Source: Inonotus obliquus (lineage: Eukaryota > Basidiomycota > Agaricomycetes > Hymenochaetales > Hymenochaetaceae). From it: a stretch of 64,000 nucleotides of DNA. The translations under genes and the position numbers were made by a program. Where the stretch lies: assembly GCA_032164295.1 (NCBI GenBank), contig JAJHTX010000004.1, forward strand, positions 930,001-994,000. The letters are read 5' to 3'. The notes beneath the pieces were generated by a model. That model was not told where the DNA came from. It ran no database searches and saw only the letters and a program-made list of their open reading frames with translations. How positions within the stretch are numbered: position 1 is the first letter of the stretch; the number at the start of each line of letters is the position of its first letter. Shown here piece by piece: positions 50,101-62,501 of the stretch.

Positions 50101-52557
50101 TCATGCAGAGCCGAAAACTTTAGCAAAGTACCGTTCCAAACCCGCCACACTCGTAGCAAAAGCTCCAATCATCCCATCGGGACGAACAACAACCACAACA
50201 TCGGCATTCTCGTCAATACCATACCCATGATATGCGTGTCCCTCTTTGTCATTTAGAACGAGACTGGTATCAGCTGCGGCACTTTCATTGAGAGCAGGCG
50301 TGGAAGAGTCTTGTGCGACAATAACCACCGTGCGCACCAGTCCGATCGGGACCTTTGAGTTTCGATACGCCTTCTGGATATTCTCGATGAAAGTTGGGTT
50401 GGAAGAAAAGATGAGCGCGGTATGCACCGTTGTGTCGAATATATCGAATAATCTCGTCTTCCCGCCTTCTCCTACTTCCACCTTAGCAATCACCGTCTGA
50501 GGTGCCTTCCGAAGGATGACGAGACCCGGCGCGTCTGATGCACGATCTCCTGCGCGTAAATCATGTCCGACTTTTCCATAAGCATCCTTCTCCTTATCAA
50601 TTTGAACAACATCAGCTCCTGAGCCTGCGTATCGCTCATCAAATGTGATGGAACTCCAACGATAATTCAGATCAAGCTGGAACAACTTCCGACCACGGAA
50701 ATATCTCTGAGTTATATCCACATCGCCCTTTGCAATGAAGGAAGACGCTGAAAGTGGGGCAGCTGCGCTTCCAAGAGCGTCAAGCGTCTTCTTCTGCTCC
50801 TCGATTGCCAATTCCTTTTTCTCATTCCCCTTCTCACCATATGCCAGCTGGTGCAATTTGGACGATTCGAGGAGCATGTCTGCGATGCATGGTAGACGCT
50901 CCTCCTCATATGACGTAAGTAGGTCTGGAGAGGAGTGGCCTTTAATGACGAGGGCGAGTTTCCAGGCGAGGTTAAACTAGTAGAAGACAGACGGAGGCGA
51001 TATTTAGTCAAAAACAAGAATAAAAAGAGGAGTTTACTCACCGCGTCCTGAATACCCGAAGTCATGCCTTGTCCACCCATCGGTGAATGCACATGGGCCG
51101 CGTCTATGGATTAAAGCATGAGAATACACATGGTTCTAAAGGGTAATAAGAACAGACCTCCTGCTACGAGTGTACGTCCGTTCTGAAAGTGATCCACCAT
51201 TCGAACATTATATCTGTTAAGGAAGACAGAAAGTGTGTTAACAAAACCCTTCACAAGAAATCATATAGTGGCATAAATAACTTACTTCCATATTGTCTTG
51301 ATATGAAGCTTCGTCAATTCCAAATCTGGTCTATTCGTCAACCTTCTGATAATTGCCTGGAACTCTCCCTGTCCTGCATCGGCACACTCTTGAGCTATGT
51401 CCGCGACACCATGGCCTGTAATGAGAACTTGAAAGCGCCCAGGAATATTTGTGGATCGGAGCACTATGCTAAGAGGGTGAAATAAAGTTTAAGGCATGTT
51501 AGCTATCCCAGAAAGCATACGAAGCAAACGCTGTACGAACTTGAGTAGCGGGTTTGTAACGAACGAGTGCATTCCCTGCATTTACATTGTCATAAGCATT
51601 CGTCTCAGGCTGACTTGTAGAATATCACTTACGTATCCTTCAACCCCCTTAAGGTCGACATCCGCATTAACAATATTCTCCTGTTCGTGCGTCTCGCCAA
51701 TAAACTGAAGTCCCGAAAACTTGCGGACCACACCTACGCGTGATTTTCAATAAGCTTCTCTAGACCACCTGGTTTATGAATGTAAGAAACATACTGTGAC
51801 CACCATCTGCACCTACGACATAAGCAAAAGTCGCAGATTCTTGTATTTCCTTCCCGTCAACGACTTTGGTCAAATGGACTGTCACTGCATTCTCGTCTTG
51901 CTGTAGGTCAGAGAGTTCCGTTCCTAATTCCACCGCTCCACCGTGCGCCTTGACATGGGACCGGAGAACTTCTTCGTGTAAGTACTGGCTCACCATGAGA
52001 GCTGCGTTCTGACGTCAAATGGCAGTCAGCACGATACGTAAAGTCATAAAGCCATGATCTTTTTTTTGCTTGGGCGGGTTTAGAAGAAAAAAGCTACGAG
52101 TACTTACCATTGGAAACTGCGGAGTTGGGTCGACATGCTCAAGCATCCTCGCGGAGCGCTTCAACTTACGAGGATCCTCCGGATCGTAAAGCAGTACCAT
52201 CGGTGGTGGTGTACCAACGGCTTCAATGTCGTCGAGCGTTCCAAGGAAATGTTCGATCTCTTGAATACGCGGCTAAGAAAGCATCCAGTCAATCTCACAT
52301 AGCGAAGAAAAGGTGACAAGTGGAGGATGAGGGTGGAAACATTGTAAGCCAAACCTGCACGCCCGAGCCCCTCGACGACACATGATGATAAGCTGACTTG
52401 TCAATTATGCGAACTGGGATGCCGCTCTTCAGCAGCGTAAGTGCAAGGACGAGACCTGTTGGTCCTGCACCGACCTGAACATGAAGATGAAAGTCCCAGT
52501 CAACAAAGCTTGGCAGAAAGATGAGTGGATACTGACGATAAGAACTTGAGGTTGCAT
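50101..52557 (-). CDS. FAD-dependent aromatic-ring monooxygenase (phenol hydroxylase-like)
   Basis: Start ATG at 52557 (MQPQVLIVGAGPTGLVLALT, joined across the first intron), stop at 50101. Class A flavoprotein hydroxylase features appear in order: the dinucleotide-binding GAGPTG; a second strand motif VRIIDKSA; the DG motif FAYVVGADGGHS; the GD motif LVAGDAAHVHSPMGGQGMTS, followed by FNLAWKLALVIKG and SYEEERLPC. The C-terminal 170 residues (GDRASDAPGLVI, VVVVRPDGMIGAF) match the thioredoxin-like C-terminal domain of phenol 2-monooxygenases. All FAD-binding motifs are intact, so it should use NAD(P)H and oxygen to hydroxylate a phenolic or other aromatic substrate, often lignin-derived in such fungi. 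The gene has many short introns in its 5' half (about 51000-52550); I did not fix every edge. Confidence 0.88.
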
Positions 52558-55123
52558 ATCAGTTCAAAAGTTTCCGTAGCTTGAGGAGAGAAGAAAATCA
52601 CGTCCAAATGTCTTCAATGTTGACACCCCTCATCTCCCCTCAGTCCACCTTTATATCATCCAACCTTCTCCCTCAAACACCGGCAAATTACTACCTGTTC
52701 TGCGCGCCCTAAGAGACTTGATTGGCGACATACGAATGGCGACAACATCGGGTCAAGCGTCCGAATCAAGCGCACATAATGCATGCGGGGTGGGAGAGCG
52801 GTTTGATCGCATTTGTATTTTGAATTACATACATCTACTTTATCTTATCTGATAACCCCATCCGGTCGGGCGCGGAGTCTTCTCGCCCGCGGTGGTCGCC
52901 GATCGAACGCGTCAACGATATCTCTGGTTCTTTCATCACTTATACGCCAGAGTCCCAAGCGTTTAGCAATATCATTGAGCTGTCTACATCAGAACCCATG
53001 ATTAAATCATTTCGGATAGCTGTATTTCTGGTTTTTGTTCGAGAATAGGATCGTTCTACAAATGATCACTTTTCACAAGCCACCGTCGGCTAGCTTGAAG
53101 GATCAGTGCACGCGCTCCAATCACCAAGTCGGAAGACACCCGAGAGGATTATGATGACTCCTGTGTCGTTACCATACCCGAGCGTACCCCCATCTGTCGT
53201 TCAAGGTGAACTGAAAAATATCGGAAGTTCTCGCTCTCGTTGCGAAGACTATACGGGACCTCAACCAGGTTTATAATGCCTCCCTATCACTTGCTTACCA
53301 TATCACGTTCCTATACGCTGCTGCCAGGACTTGTGACTCCCTTCAGATCGGAAGTCATAAAATGATGTACTGAGCCCGGTTGAACACGTCGAGAAGCCGG
53401 GTGGTCACTTCCTACTTTGCCCCCGATTTCACCCAGTGGCATTCCACATCATATTAAACCATGCTCCTCGCAGTTGACTTGTCGACCAGACGCGGATTGA
53501 TCTTCGCCATGATTTCTTGCCTTTTAGGTCATCGTCTGTCCCCCGTTCACCCTCCTGATTTCCGTGATAATTTCGCTTCACGCTTCGATTCGGATGAAGA
53601 ATCGGAAGTCGGGCATAGAGCTTTGACATGTCCTAACGGACACGATCGGGTTCCAACGGTATGCGAAATCGAATTGACTGGCTCAGAAACTTCCGACCGC
53701 GGATGAGGTATTGGTTCTGTACGACTCCGTGCAGACGGCCCTTGGCATGTAGGAGAAGCACCAAAGAACGGTTCCAAAAATGTTCAAAGCGCACCTCTGT
53801 CCTACGGGAAGCCCTGTGAGAGTAGCAGGCCATTTAATCGATAGCTTCGAAAGTTTGATCTAGTGAGCATGGAGTTTTGGACTCAGCGAGATACCAAGAC
53901 ATCACATCAAGAGTGTATGATAAGTTCCAGGGGCCATATTTCTTGAATACTTACAAGGTAATCACATTTCATTGAGCTCGAACGTCCGGTTAAGACCGCT
54001 TTAAACCCTCTCTTGGGTATGTTGACGGGTGCACTCGGTTGTTCCCCGAACCCGAAAGAAATATGAAAATAGGTGTAGACCCCCCCTGCGTCGGCCTCTA
54101 ACGATAGAGAGATCGAGATGGAAGTTACTGAAATACGTCTGGGGTTCCCAAGTGACAGTCATACACAGTCTGTGTCACCCTTCCACTGAAATCTGGAAGG
54201 AGGAATCCAAGACGAATAAAAATCAAGCATACTGGAGGAAGGCTGTAGAGTATAAACTCAGCGAAGCTTGAGTACCAGAAAGACCGGGTACAAGTGGGGT
54301 GAGATTCTATGAAACACCTGACTACCGGAGTAAGACTCCTTTCATCAATACGATGTGGCCGCATGCCAAGTAATTTATATTGCAGCGCTTGTCGATGGGT
54401 AGAGAACCAATTCTATGAGCGATGTTACCAAGGCAGGGGCGAGAACAGCCTCTGTTTGCAAACAGACGCTTGATACGATGGGATTGTGGCTGCTGTGGGG
54501 TCGGTGTGTTATCTTATCGGTTACGGGCCGAGTGCGCCTATTTTGCCAACCAAGAATTTCGGGAATTGAATTGCTGCAATAGAGTGGAATAGAGTAAGAT
54601 GACGGAGATGGAAATGAAGAAAGTGAAAACTCGGAAAGAGGCCGCGGATGTTAACCGGAATTCTTCGTGGTGCGGAAAGAAGAAGGGACCCTGTTAGAAA
54701 TTGTTCCGAATCCGAATAGCAGGGACTGCCGATCGTACACGTGCAAATACGGGAGAATCGCACGTGTGAATATCTTTGGGTGACCTGATTGGCGGAAAGT
54801 AGGTTCGTTCTCTCGATCATATTCTTTGTAATCTTTGTAAATCACCATTATTAGAAATAGATATACCCGAATCGAGGAATAGAGTGTGTGGCAGAAGCTA
54901 GAGTGACATGGTGGACCAATGGGAGAAGGTGGCGCTTGATCGCGATCAGTAGTACTCGGCTGTTGATTGGCTGGTAGGATGGAAAGTATCGGACTCGGAC
55001 TCGTTACTTTCGGTGACGGGTGGATACGGCGGCTTCGATTCGGGTCACTTGCCTTGCAGGAAATCAGATTATTCGCTTTTTATTTGCCCTACTACCCTCG
55101 CCCACCTCCCTTCTCCTCAGTGC
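52558..55123. other. 2.5 kb region with no recognisable gene
   Basis: The longest gene-free stretch in the window. It holds the monooxygenase promoter (CT-rich at about 52600-52690) and the TPA1 promoter (CT-rich at 55085-55120). ORFs inside (53461-53706, 53547-53777, 54521-54820) show no domain, no consistent intron pattern and no repeat structure. It could hide a non-coding RNA or decayed gene, but I cannot show either. Confidence 0.45.
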
Positions 55124-57586
55124 ATGGACCATCAAATGCCAACAGCGACCACCCGCCCTCGTACTCACTCAGTCTCGTTTCAAGGCCAACCCAGCACCAA
55201 AAAGCTCAAGGTTTCTCATCCAGAACTCAACGGGGTCGCTGGTGATGGGAATGATGATGCTTTACGCGCCTGTTTCGCCGACGGTGTACTCGACACCACT
55301 AATGTAGAACGTCTCGCGTCCAGCTATCGTTCTTCACTTCCATACCTTCATGTCTTGGTCGAAAAGCTATTCCAGGATGATCTCCTTTCAAAAGTCAAAG
55401 ACGAGTGTATCGGCGAGCTCAGCTTCACAGAGAAAGAAACTGATATCTACAAGGTCTGCATTGCCGTCGCTCACCCTCGTCCAATTCATTAACCAGTCCG
55501 ATATATGCTGCGTTTAGGTGCATCAAACAGGCGATTTAGCCTCACTGTCCCATCTTGCAAAGGAGGAGGTCGCCATGCTCCCAAACTTGCTCAAACTGCG
55601 CGACGCCCTTTACTCACAGACATTTCGCGACTTTCTCCGCAAGGTCACAGGATGTGGTCCCCTATCAGGAAAGAAGCAGGACATGTCCGTGAACTCCTAC
55701 AAGAAGGGCTGTCATCTGCTCAATCACGACGATGTTATTGGTAAGTTTAGAAGGAAATTTCATTATTATCGTTTTATTGCTAATGCGAGAACATGCATTT
55801 GCGCTCCGAAGATACCCGTTGCGTTTCGTATATCCTGTACATGCCAATGCCGAAATCCGACTCGTGGAAACGCGAGTGGGGTGGCGCACTAGAACTTTAC
55901 CCAGTCAAGCCAGGTCCGGATGGCGCTCCAGAGCCAGAATGCGTCCCCGCAAAGTTAATTCCGCCCAGCTGGAATCAATTCATATTTTTTGAAGTCCAGC
56001 CAGGTCGTAGCTTCCACTCTGTTGAAGAGGTCGTTGTGGATGAGGGTGATTGCCAGAGACAGCGGTTGAGTATTAGTGGATGGTTCCATCGCGCTCAGGA
56101 AGGCGAAGAAGGGTACGAGGGGGAACCAATTGATGCGACAAAGAGCTCGCTTGCACAGCTTGTAAGCACTGTTCACTCTTCTCAATTCATTCACGAATTA
56201 TTTCTCATGCTCCCTTTTCAGACCTCGACTTCAACGACTTACATACCCTACCCGGACATCGACCTCGTTCTCCGCACAGACCCCTTCGCTCCGCTCACTC
56301 CCGACCAACTCTCGTATCTCTTCTCCTATATCGACCCAATCTACCTACAACCCAAAGTAATCGCAAGTCTCTCGAAAAGATTTGTAGACCAATCCAGTAT
56401 TGAGTTGCACAAATTCTTATGTGCGCCGTTGGCTGCGAAATTGGAGGCTGGTTTACGCGCGAGGGACAAGGAGGACGGGTTAGATGGGGAGGGTAGGAAG
56501 GGGAGAGTTCCGCCTCACGGTTCAGGAATACGGGAGGGCGGCCCGTGGACACTTCGCGGCCCGCCACATAAGGCGCGGTATTGCTCACTTACTGCTTCGT
56601 CTTCTACCTCGGCATCGGGATTCTCCTCCACACTGAGACCACAAAACGAATCGGATGCGCTTTCAACAATTTACTCCCCAACAAGTACTCCCGAACAACT
56701 CCTCTCCACGCTCGAATCTTCCCTCTTCCCTCACCCGGCCTTCCGTTCCTGGCTTGCCCTCATCGCCCAACTCCTTCCGACTAAGTACTCCGCTCAAGCT
56801 AGACGATTCCGTCCTGGACTCGACTATACACTTGCTACTAGTAATAACGAGCAGAGTATACTTGATGTTGTTCTTGGATTGACGCCGGAGTCGGAGGAAG
56901 AGAAGAGGAAAAAGAGGGAGAAGGAGGAAAGGGAGTTGAGGAGGAAAGGAAGAAAGGCCTTCAATGGGAATGGGAAGGGCGCTTCTGCTGCTCAGAGACG
57001 GCGAGAAGAGGAGGAGGAAGAAGAAGAGGAAGAACCAGTCGGATGGGAATCTGGGGAATGGGGTGGTTGGGAGGTATATCTAGTTTTTCTTTCTGTTACG
57101 CGGAAGGACTGAATTATTTTCCTTTTATTTCTGTAGTGCTACATGGCACCCCATGAAGGTGAAGAAGACCCAGCAGTCTACCGCTCTGGATCCTCCAAGA
57201 AACACGACTCCCACTCCCATGCTCACTCCCACTCCCACTCCCACTCCCAGTCCCACTCACATTCTCATTCTCAAAACGGTCATTCTACCCACACTTCGAA
57301 CGGTACAAACGGTGGTGACCTGCACGTGAATGCAGACTCAGACATCGATGAAGACGAAGAAGAGGATGAAGAAGAGGATGACAGCACACTATTAACAGTC
57401 CAGCCAGGGTTTAACCGATTAATGCTGGTTTTACGAGATGAAGGTGTTATGAGATTCGTCAAATACGTATCGGCTGCTGCACCTGGATCGGTATGGGATG
57501 TTTGTGGGGAGTATGAGGTTTATATGACTGAGGAGGAGGAAGTACCTCGAGAAGAGACGAATGGGAATGTGAAAGTGAAAGAGTAG
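55124..57586 (+). CDS. TPA1: Prolyl dihydroxylase of ribosomal protein uS12, Tpa1/Ofd1 family
   Basis: Five exons (55124-55453, 55518-55740, 55812-56161, 56222-57073, 57137-57586) give 734 residues. An N-terminal catalytic 2-oxoglutarate/Fe(II) domain shows [20 protein letters not shown], the HxD iron ligands in [23 protein letters not shown], then [16 protein letters not shown] with the distal His and RLSISGWFH. The second, non-catalytic 2OG-like domain of this family follows ([20 protein letters not shown] ... and after the last intron [20 protein letters not shown]). The family hydroxylates a proline of ribosomal protein uS12 and, in fission yeast, also controls Sre1 stability by oxygen. 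Odd points are a Glu/Lys-rich insert and a His-Ser run just after the last intron. The ATG at 55124 has a second in-frame ATG five codons later. Confidence 0.92.
57206..57275 (+). repeat. Hexanucleotide-like His-Ser coding repeat
   Basis: Tandem CACTCC-type units interrupted by single changes, encoding a run of alternating His and Ser within the TPA1 reading frame. Low-complexity expansion inside a linker of the second domain. Confidence 0.8.
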
Positions 57587-57710
57587 GAATAGGGTGGGAG
57601 TAGGGATGGATGGTTTATGATTATTCGGTTTCTTTACTTAGTCTCCTCGTTTCTTGTCTCTAGTTTCTGCTATCTCATATGTTCTCATTCATCTCTCAGC
57701 CTCGCTTTGT

Positions 57711-59533
57711 TTACTCTCTCCTGCCCTGCTGTCTTGTCTTGTCTTGCCTCGTGCCTATAATCTTCTTCGCCATAGATCGTGTCTTTGACTCAGGGCGATA
57801 TCCACCTCTCCTAGCAGCTTCAGCCGAAGCATACTCGACGACAAGTGCCCTCCCATCGAGGAAATGATTGGCAGGGTTAGTGAGAGCTGCTGTTGAGTGG
57901 AGTGTTGATTTGAAATCTACGAATGCGAAGCTACACGAATGAGAGATCAATTCGTTGTTGAATGTGTTAAAGTTGAAAGAGGGAGATGTAAGACGAACCC
58001 TTTGCATAATCCACTGTCTTCAAACGTCCCCATTCTGATTTTCTTAATCCCCACATCTATGTCCACTTTCTCATCTCCTTCGTCATCACCACTTCCCTCT
58101 CCATTCCCCACCTTCTCCCCTTTCTCTTTCTCTTTCTCCTTCTCCTTCTTAGCTTTCACTTTCTCCTTCTTTCTCCTAATTCTCCCCAAAACAACAGCCC
58201 TCGCATGACCCTCAATCATCTCCTCAATCCTCTCTTCCGTAGCTTCAAACCCCAAATTACCCAAGAATAAACAAGGACAAGGAGGTTGTTTTTGTGCTTT
58301 AAGAATTTTTTGAGCCGTTTTTGTTGTTGGGCCTTTTGCAATGGGGAGAGTTGACGGGGTTGGATTAGTTTGGGGGTCGGTTTCGTTTGCAGGAGTGGGA
58401 TCAGGACGTCCCGCGAAGTCGTCACCTATAATAATTGATTGTCATTAAGTCTCGGTGTGTTCTGACCACGAACACGAACAGAAAGAATACATACCATCTT
58501 TGATCAAAAGCCTCCTCCCGTCAAGGTTCTTCTCCGATAACGATATAGCCACCTTCTTCGCTTCAGGAGTTGAGAAATCCACATATGCAAATCTTCATTT
58601 TCCATTTCGAACAAGTCAGTCAACTCACACCATTCGGCGAGAAAAAAAATGAAAGGAAGGGACGTACCCTCTATTCTCTTTAACACTCTTCACACCTTTC
58701 ATTCTCATCTTCATATTCTCCAACCCAGGAACACCTTTCGTAGGCATATGAACACGCGTAACGTCTTTCGCATCAGCATTCTCAAAGAATGCACGTAGAG
58801 ATTCGGGGGTTGTGCGGTAGGATAGGTTACCTACCCATACGGAATTCTGCCGCCTGGGTTTTTCAGGATTTTGGGACTTTGGTTGTCGGAGGTTGGGATT
58901 TGTGGACTCGGTGCCAGGTTTTAGAGCGGGTTGGTTGGTGGTTGAGGAAGTAGAGGAGGAGGCGGTAGCGGCGAGAGTCTTTTGCTTCTTCCGTAGTCGA
59001 CGTTGTTCTTTATGTGAGAGGACGTTGATTTCTTCCTCCTCTTCCCCTTCAACTCCTCCTTCCTCGTCCTCGTCCTTCGCCTTCCCTTTCACCTTCGTAA
59101 TCCTAGTATAATCCACGTCTCCTCCATCATCGCCTCGTTTCCTCTTTTTCGTACTAGGGGACTCCGTGGTCTTTTTGTTTGTGAGGTCTTTCGTCTTCTT
59201 CACGACGGTACGTTTCGTCTCCTCGTCCAAACTTGCGTCCGAATCGAAACCCGAATCCTCGTCGGAATCGAAACCAGAGCTCCCATCTCCACTCTCACCC
59301 CCAGATCCACTCAGCTCTTCCGAGCCCGTTTCTTCGTCTGAGCCCAAGTTCGTATCACCCTCCGTACTATTAGATCCACTAGTAACCAACTTCCTCTTCA
59401 CCCTATAATTCTTTAGCTCTGATGAAGACACATCCGAAGATGAAGATGAAGCAGAAGAACCGTCCGATTCAGAAGAGGCAGAATCAATAGAGAGACTTCG
59501 AGGGAGCTTATCGGCTTTCCTTTTAGCAACCAT
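57711..59533 (-). CDS. NOP13: Nop13-like nucleolar RNA-binding protein with two RRMs
   Basis: Four exons (59533-58668, 58592-58495, 58425-57999, 57930-57711) give 536 residues. The first 200 residues are Ser/Asp/Glu-rich with Lys blocks, typical for nucleolar proteins. RRM1 spans about residues 230-330: SVWVGNLSYRTTPESLRAFF, VTRVHMPTKG, then RGFAYVDF over the first intron. RRM2 follows: CLFLGNLGFEATEERIEEMI and, over the last intron, KGFAFVDFKSTLHS with NPANHFLDGRALVVEYASAE. The Lys/Glu insert inside RRM2 is long. The end AEAARRGGYRPES is typical of Nop13. Yeast Nop13 is a pre-ribosome-associated nucleolar protein. The ATG at 59533 (MVAKRKADKLPRS) is preferred over the upstream open frame, which lacks an ATG. 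Confidence 0.87.
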
Positions 59534-60011
59534 AGTCGAGAGCCAAGACGAGGTCAATTTACAAAATCAATCAAAGCAAAGAAACTTTTCAGCACGAAGA
59601 TCATTGATCGGCGTTAGTGATCGACGTCAAACTCTCAATAAAAGAATATAGCAATCGCAAACAAATAAGGATTCGGAGAGATCGGAGAGATGGGTGAATG
59701 TCTCTGTAATACAGCTTTCTAATGTATACAAAGCATCCGCAGTAATACTGACCGCTATGGATGATGGGTGATGGGCGATGCGAATTAATGCGTATGTGAT
59801 GGGGTGTCTTAATCTAGGATACATCCAATAAAAATGAAAAATATCGCGGAGGAGCAGAAAGGTTGTCTAACTCTAGGCAAGTCTCTTCTATCCAAGAATC
59901 GAGGGGCCAGAGTCTAGTCATCAAGCGAATGCGTAACAGAGAGTGAATGCATGTTACGGAGGACACATGCAGGTAGGACAGACGGAGGGCGAGGAAGAAG
60001 ATCCGAAGTAA
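59534..60011. other. Intergenic between NOP13 and the first HIG1 gene
   Basis: About 480 bases. It contains a short GATGGGTGATGGGCGATGG-like G-rich run near 59758-59780. No gene recognised. Confidence 0.45.
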
Positions 60012-60902
60012 TTAAGAGTGCGTAGCGTGTGCTGCCCTTGCACGTTCGATTTCCTTCGCTTCTTGGGCCTGTTGCTCAAGCTAAAGGAGAATCACCGATT
60101 AGTGAGGGTAAGGAGTATGAAGGCAGAGGAATAGGACGCACCAGACGAGCCCAAGAATGATCAGTCTTATGTTCCTTCTTCACATCTTCCGGTTGCATCT
60201 GTGAAAGAGCTGCACCGCCTAAGAGACCGGCAAGGGCAATCCCTTGGGCCTGAAAACCCATCGTAATCAACAGCCGTTCACACCATTGTTGAACTTGAAA
60301 GCTGAACTCACATATACACGAGCTTGAACGATCTTCTGCGAGAAAGTCTGAGTCTTGTTCCGTCGAAGGACCATCCATGAAGCGCCCATGGTCGTCGCCC
60401 ATCCGGCAAGGAAGAGGTGCCAACGGTGCCGTAAAGCCCAATCTCCCGCTTTTTGTGTGGGTGTAAGCGAATTCCACCGAGCTAATTCCTCAGCTTCTTC
60501 GCGGTCCATCTCACGTTTGCCCGCACTCTCCCTATCGACATCAAGTCCATCCATCGTTGATTTAGTAAATATTAATTGAAAGAGGTAAAACGCACCAGTT
60601 ATGCTCCATATCATACTGCAACCCCCTCCTCTCCGCTTGAGCCGCCACTGCGGGCGCAATAACAAGCACACAACCCAAAACTTTGATCGTCAAAGGTAAG
60701 GAGCGATAATAAGGTGACCTCCTATGAAGCATGTAGAAGCCTGCACCGCTGGCGGCGAGACCACCGACGAAACCCTCGGTCATACCCCGGAGAGTAGCCC
60801 TTTCGTGATTTTGGAGGTCTTCTTTGGAGACGATCTACAGATGGAGAGGATATAAGCGATAGTTTACGAGCTGTAAGAAATGAATAAACTACACACCTTC
60901 AT
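60012..60902 (-). CDS. HIG1-domain protein, Rcf2-like, copy 1
   Basis: The start exon is just ATGAAG (60902-60897), followed by IVSKEDLQNHERATLRGMTE. Membrane segments: TEGFVGGLAASGAGFYMLHR and IKVLGCVLVIAPAVAAQAE in the N-terminal half; then a soluble turn (REMDREEAEELARWNSL), WHLFLAGWATTMGASWMVLR, and the HIG1 signature region SQKIVQARVYAQGIALAGLL near the end. The order matches yeast Rcf2, a respiratory supercomplex factor of the inner mitochondrial membrane linked to cytochrome c oxidase. The R-x3-Q part of the HIG1 motif (RVYAQ) is present. At least four exons; the tail ends RARAAHATHS. It is a paralogue of the gene at 61269-62134. Confidence 0.85.
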
Positions 60903-61268
60903 GACTGTGTAGGGGTGTAGGGGAGAGGGAGGGAATGTTACAATGTGCTGGTTTCCAGCTGCATGGGAAGTCGGAAGGAATTATAAGTACTACGGACCGA
61001 CATGGACGACGGAGCATGTCGGGCAAATGACTAACATTCCACGGCTGTCTTCGGGTTGGCTAATGTACATCACGTGCTACAGACGTTTCACCAATCACTT
61101 TTGTCGGTCTGGACAAGGGGGTTGCGCGTTGACCCGTTGGCAGTGGGTCTGCTATCCCGAACCACCTGCATTTGAAACTCTGCAACCCAGGCCGACTTAG
61201 TTCCCCGTCCGTTCGGACTCAGAGTATCTATTATAACGACCAATCTGCATAGTACATACACGTTACAT
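60903..61268. other. Spacer between the two HIG1 genes
   Basis: About 370 bases between two minus-strand genes: promoter of copy 1 and 3' sequence of copy 2. Nothing else seen. Confidence 0.45.
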
Positions 61269-62134
61269 CTATTTCTTTTCGTCCCCCTGGGTAGCTTGTG
61301 CTCTGGCCTTTGCTGCTCTTTCTTCCTCCGCTTCCCTCTCAAGGATGTCTCGCCATGAGTGGTCTACGTGTCTCTGATCTGAGTGCCGGTGCGTCAGGAT
61401 GGCGGCAGAGATGATTATCCCTAGCGTGATTCCTTGGGCCTGAGGGCAGGATTATACATAAGCTCAAGGAGACGCATATAGCCATCTCGAACTTACCCAA
61501 ACACGCGTCTGTGTTATCTGCGGTATTCGGCTCAGTCAACCTATGTATTTGCATTATTGGTCGAACTTACCTTCTGCAACGGCGTTGCAAGTCTGCCAGG
61601 AAACGCACGTCATTGGATGATTGGTCAACGGGTAACGCAAAGAAAAGTACTGACGGATCTCTAGACACCCAGGTGTAAATTCCTACCATGCTCGTCGCCC
61701 AACTGCCTGTGATTAGGCTAAACGGATGTCTTCTAGCAAAATCCGCAAATTTATCTTTTACATCCATACTCTGCCACCGCGCTTGCTCTCTCTCGTGGAC
61801 AGTCTGCATCTCTTTCGTACCCAAATCATGCCAGCGTTGTCTTTCGTATGCTAGCCCTGCGCGTTCTGCTGAAATGACGAAAGCTGGGACTGTTACGAGG
61901 ATGACTCCGAATGCCTTGAGGGAGGGCTGGAGACTGCGATAGTATGGTGAACGCTTGTAGAGAATGTAAGATGCTGGGAGTGCCACGCCCAATCCACCAA
62001 GGAAGCCTTTTGCGCCACCCTTAATGACAGCGCGTTGCTGCGCTTGTTGTTGTTCTGCTGTTGGTTCCTGCGGCGGGGAGTAAGGATAAGTGTCTAAGAT
62101 ATGTTGTAGGAAGACGTACCGATACCGTGCTCAT
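61269..62134 (-). CDS. HIG1-domain protein, Rcf2-like, copy 2
   Basis: Start ATG at 62134 (MSTVS, first exon ending at gtacgt), then EPTAEQQQAQQRAVIKGGAK. Segments parallel copy 1: KGFLGGLGVALPASYILYKR, SPYYRSLQPSLKAFGVILVT, SAERAGLAYERQRWHD, FSLITGSWATSMVGIYTWVS, then after two introns PLATPLQKITQTRVWAQGIT and VDHSWRDILEREAEEERAAK. Copy 1 has the equal blocks RSPYYRSLPLTIKVLG, AERRGLQYD, WATTMGASW, ARVYAQG and DHSW, so the two are clear paralogues. Both should be inner-membrane proteins linked to respiratory complexes III/IV; whether their roles differ is unknown. The end is ARAQATQGDEKK. Confidence 0.85.
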
Positions 62135-62501
62135 GGTTGATGGGCTATAGGGAGGGGAAGAGCTAGTATTTAGCTGTGATATTGCAAGTGACGTCGGTGG
62201 GGCACGCCTATGGGATTCCGAGTGCAGTCCGTCGCGCTTATCCTTGCCGCGGATGTATATCCTTGGGAGGCATCCTGGCCATCGACGGCGACGGTGAGCG
62301 TGTAAGGCGTGCATTGAGCGCCGCACGCGTAAACAGCAGAAAAAAACGCGTGAAAGTCGCGTGTTGCGTAACGTCGATCACTCGTCTTTGACCAGCCAAC
62401 ATGACCTCCGACTAATTATATACGTTGTGTCTCATCCCCCCCTCCCCCCTCCTCCTTCATCTCCCTCTCTCTACTCTCAACTTCATCCATCGACTTCAAC
62501 A
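62135..62501. promoter_or_regulatory. Divergent promoter region, HIG1 copy 2 / coiled-coil gene
   Basis: About 370 bases between divergent starts. The last 70 bases before 62502 are almost pure pyrimidine on the plus strand, a likely core promoter or leader. Confidence 0.45.

Noticed and set aside
54521..54820. 99-residue minus-strand ORF in the gene-free island
   Set aside because: Composition is random, the codons show no bias and no neighbouring exons extend it.
55500..55900. Overlapping alternative ORFs inside TPA1
   Set aside because: They read through the introns or are out of frame with the HxD domain; the five-exon model explains the region.
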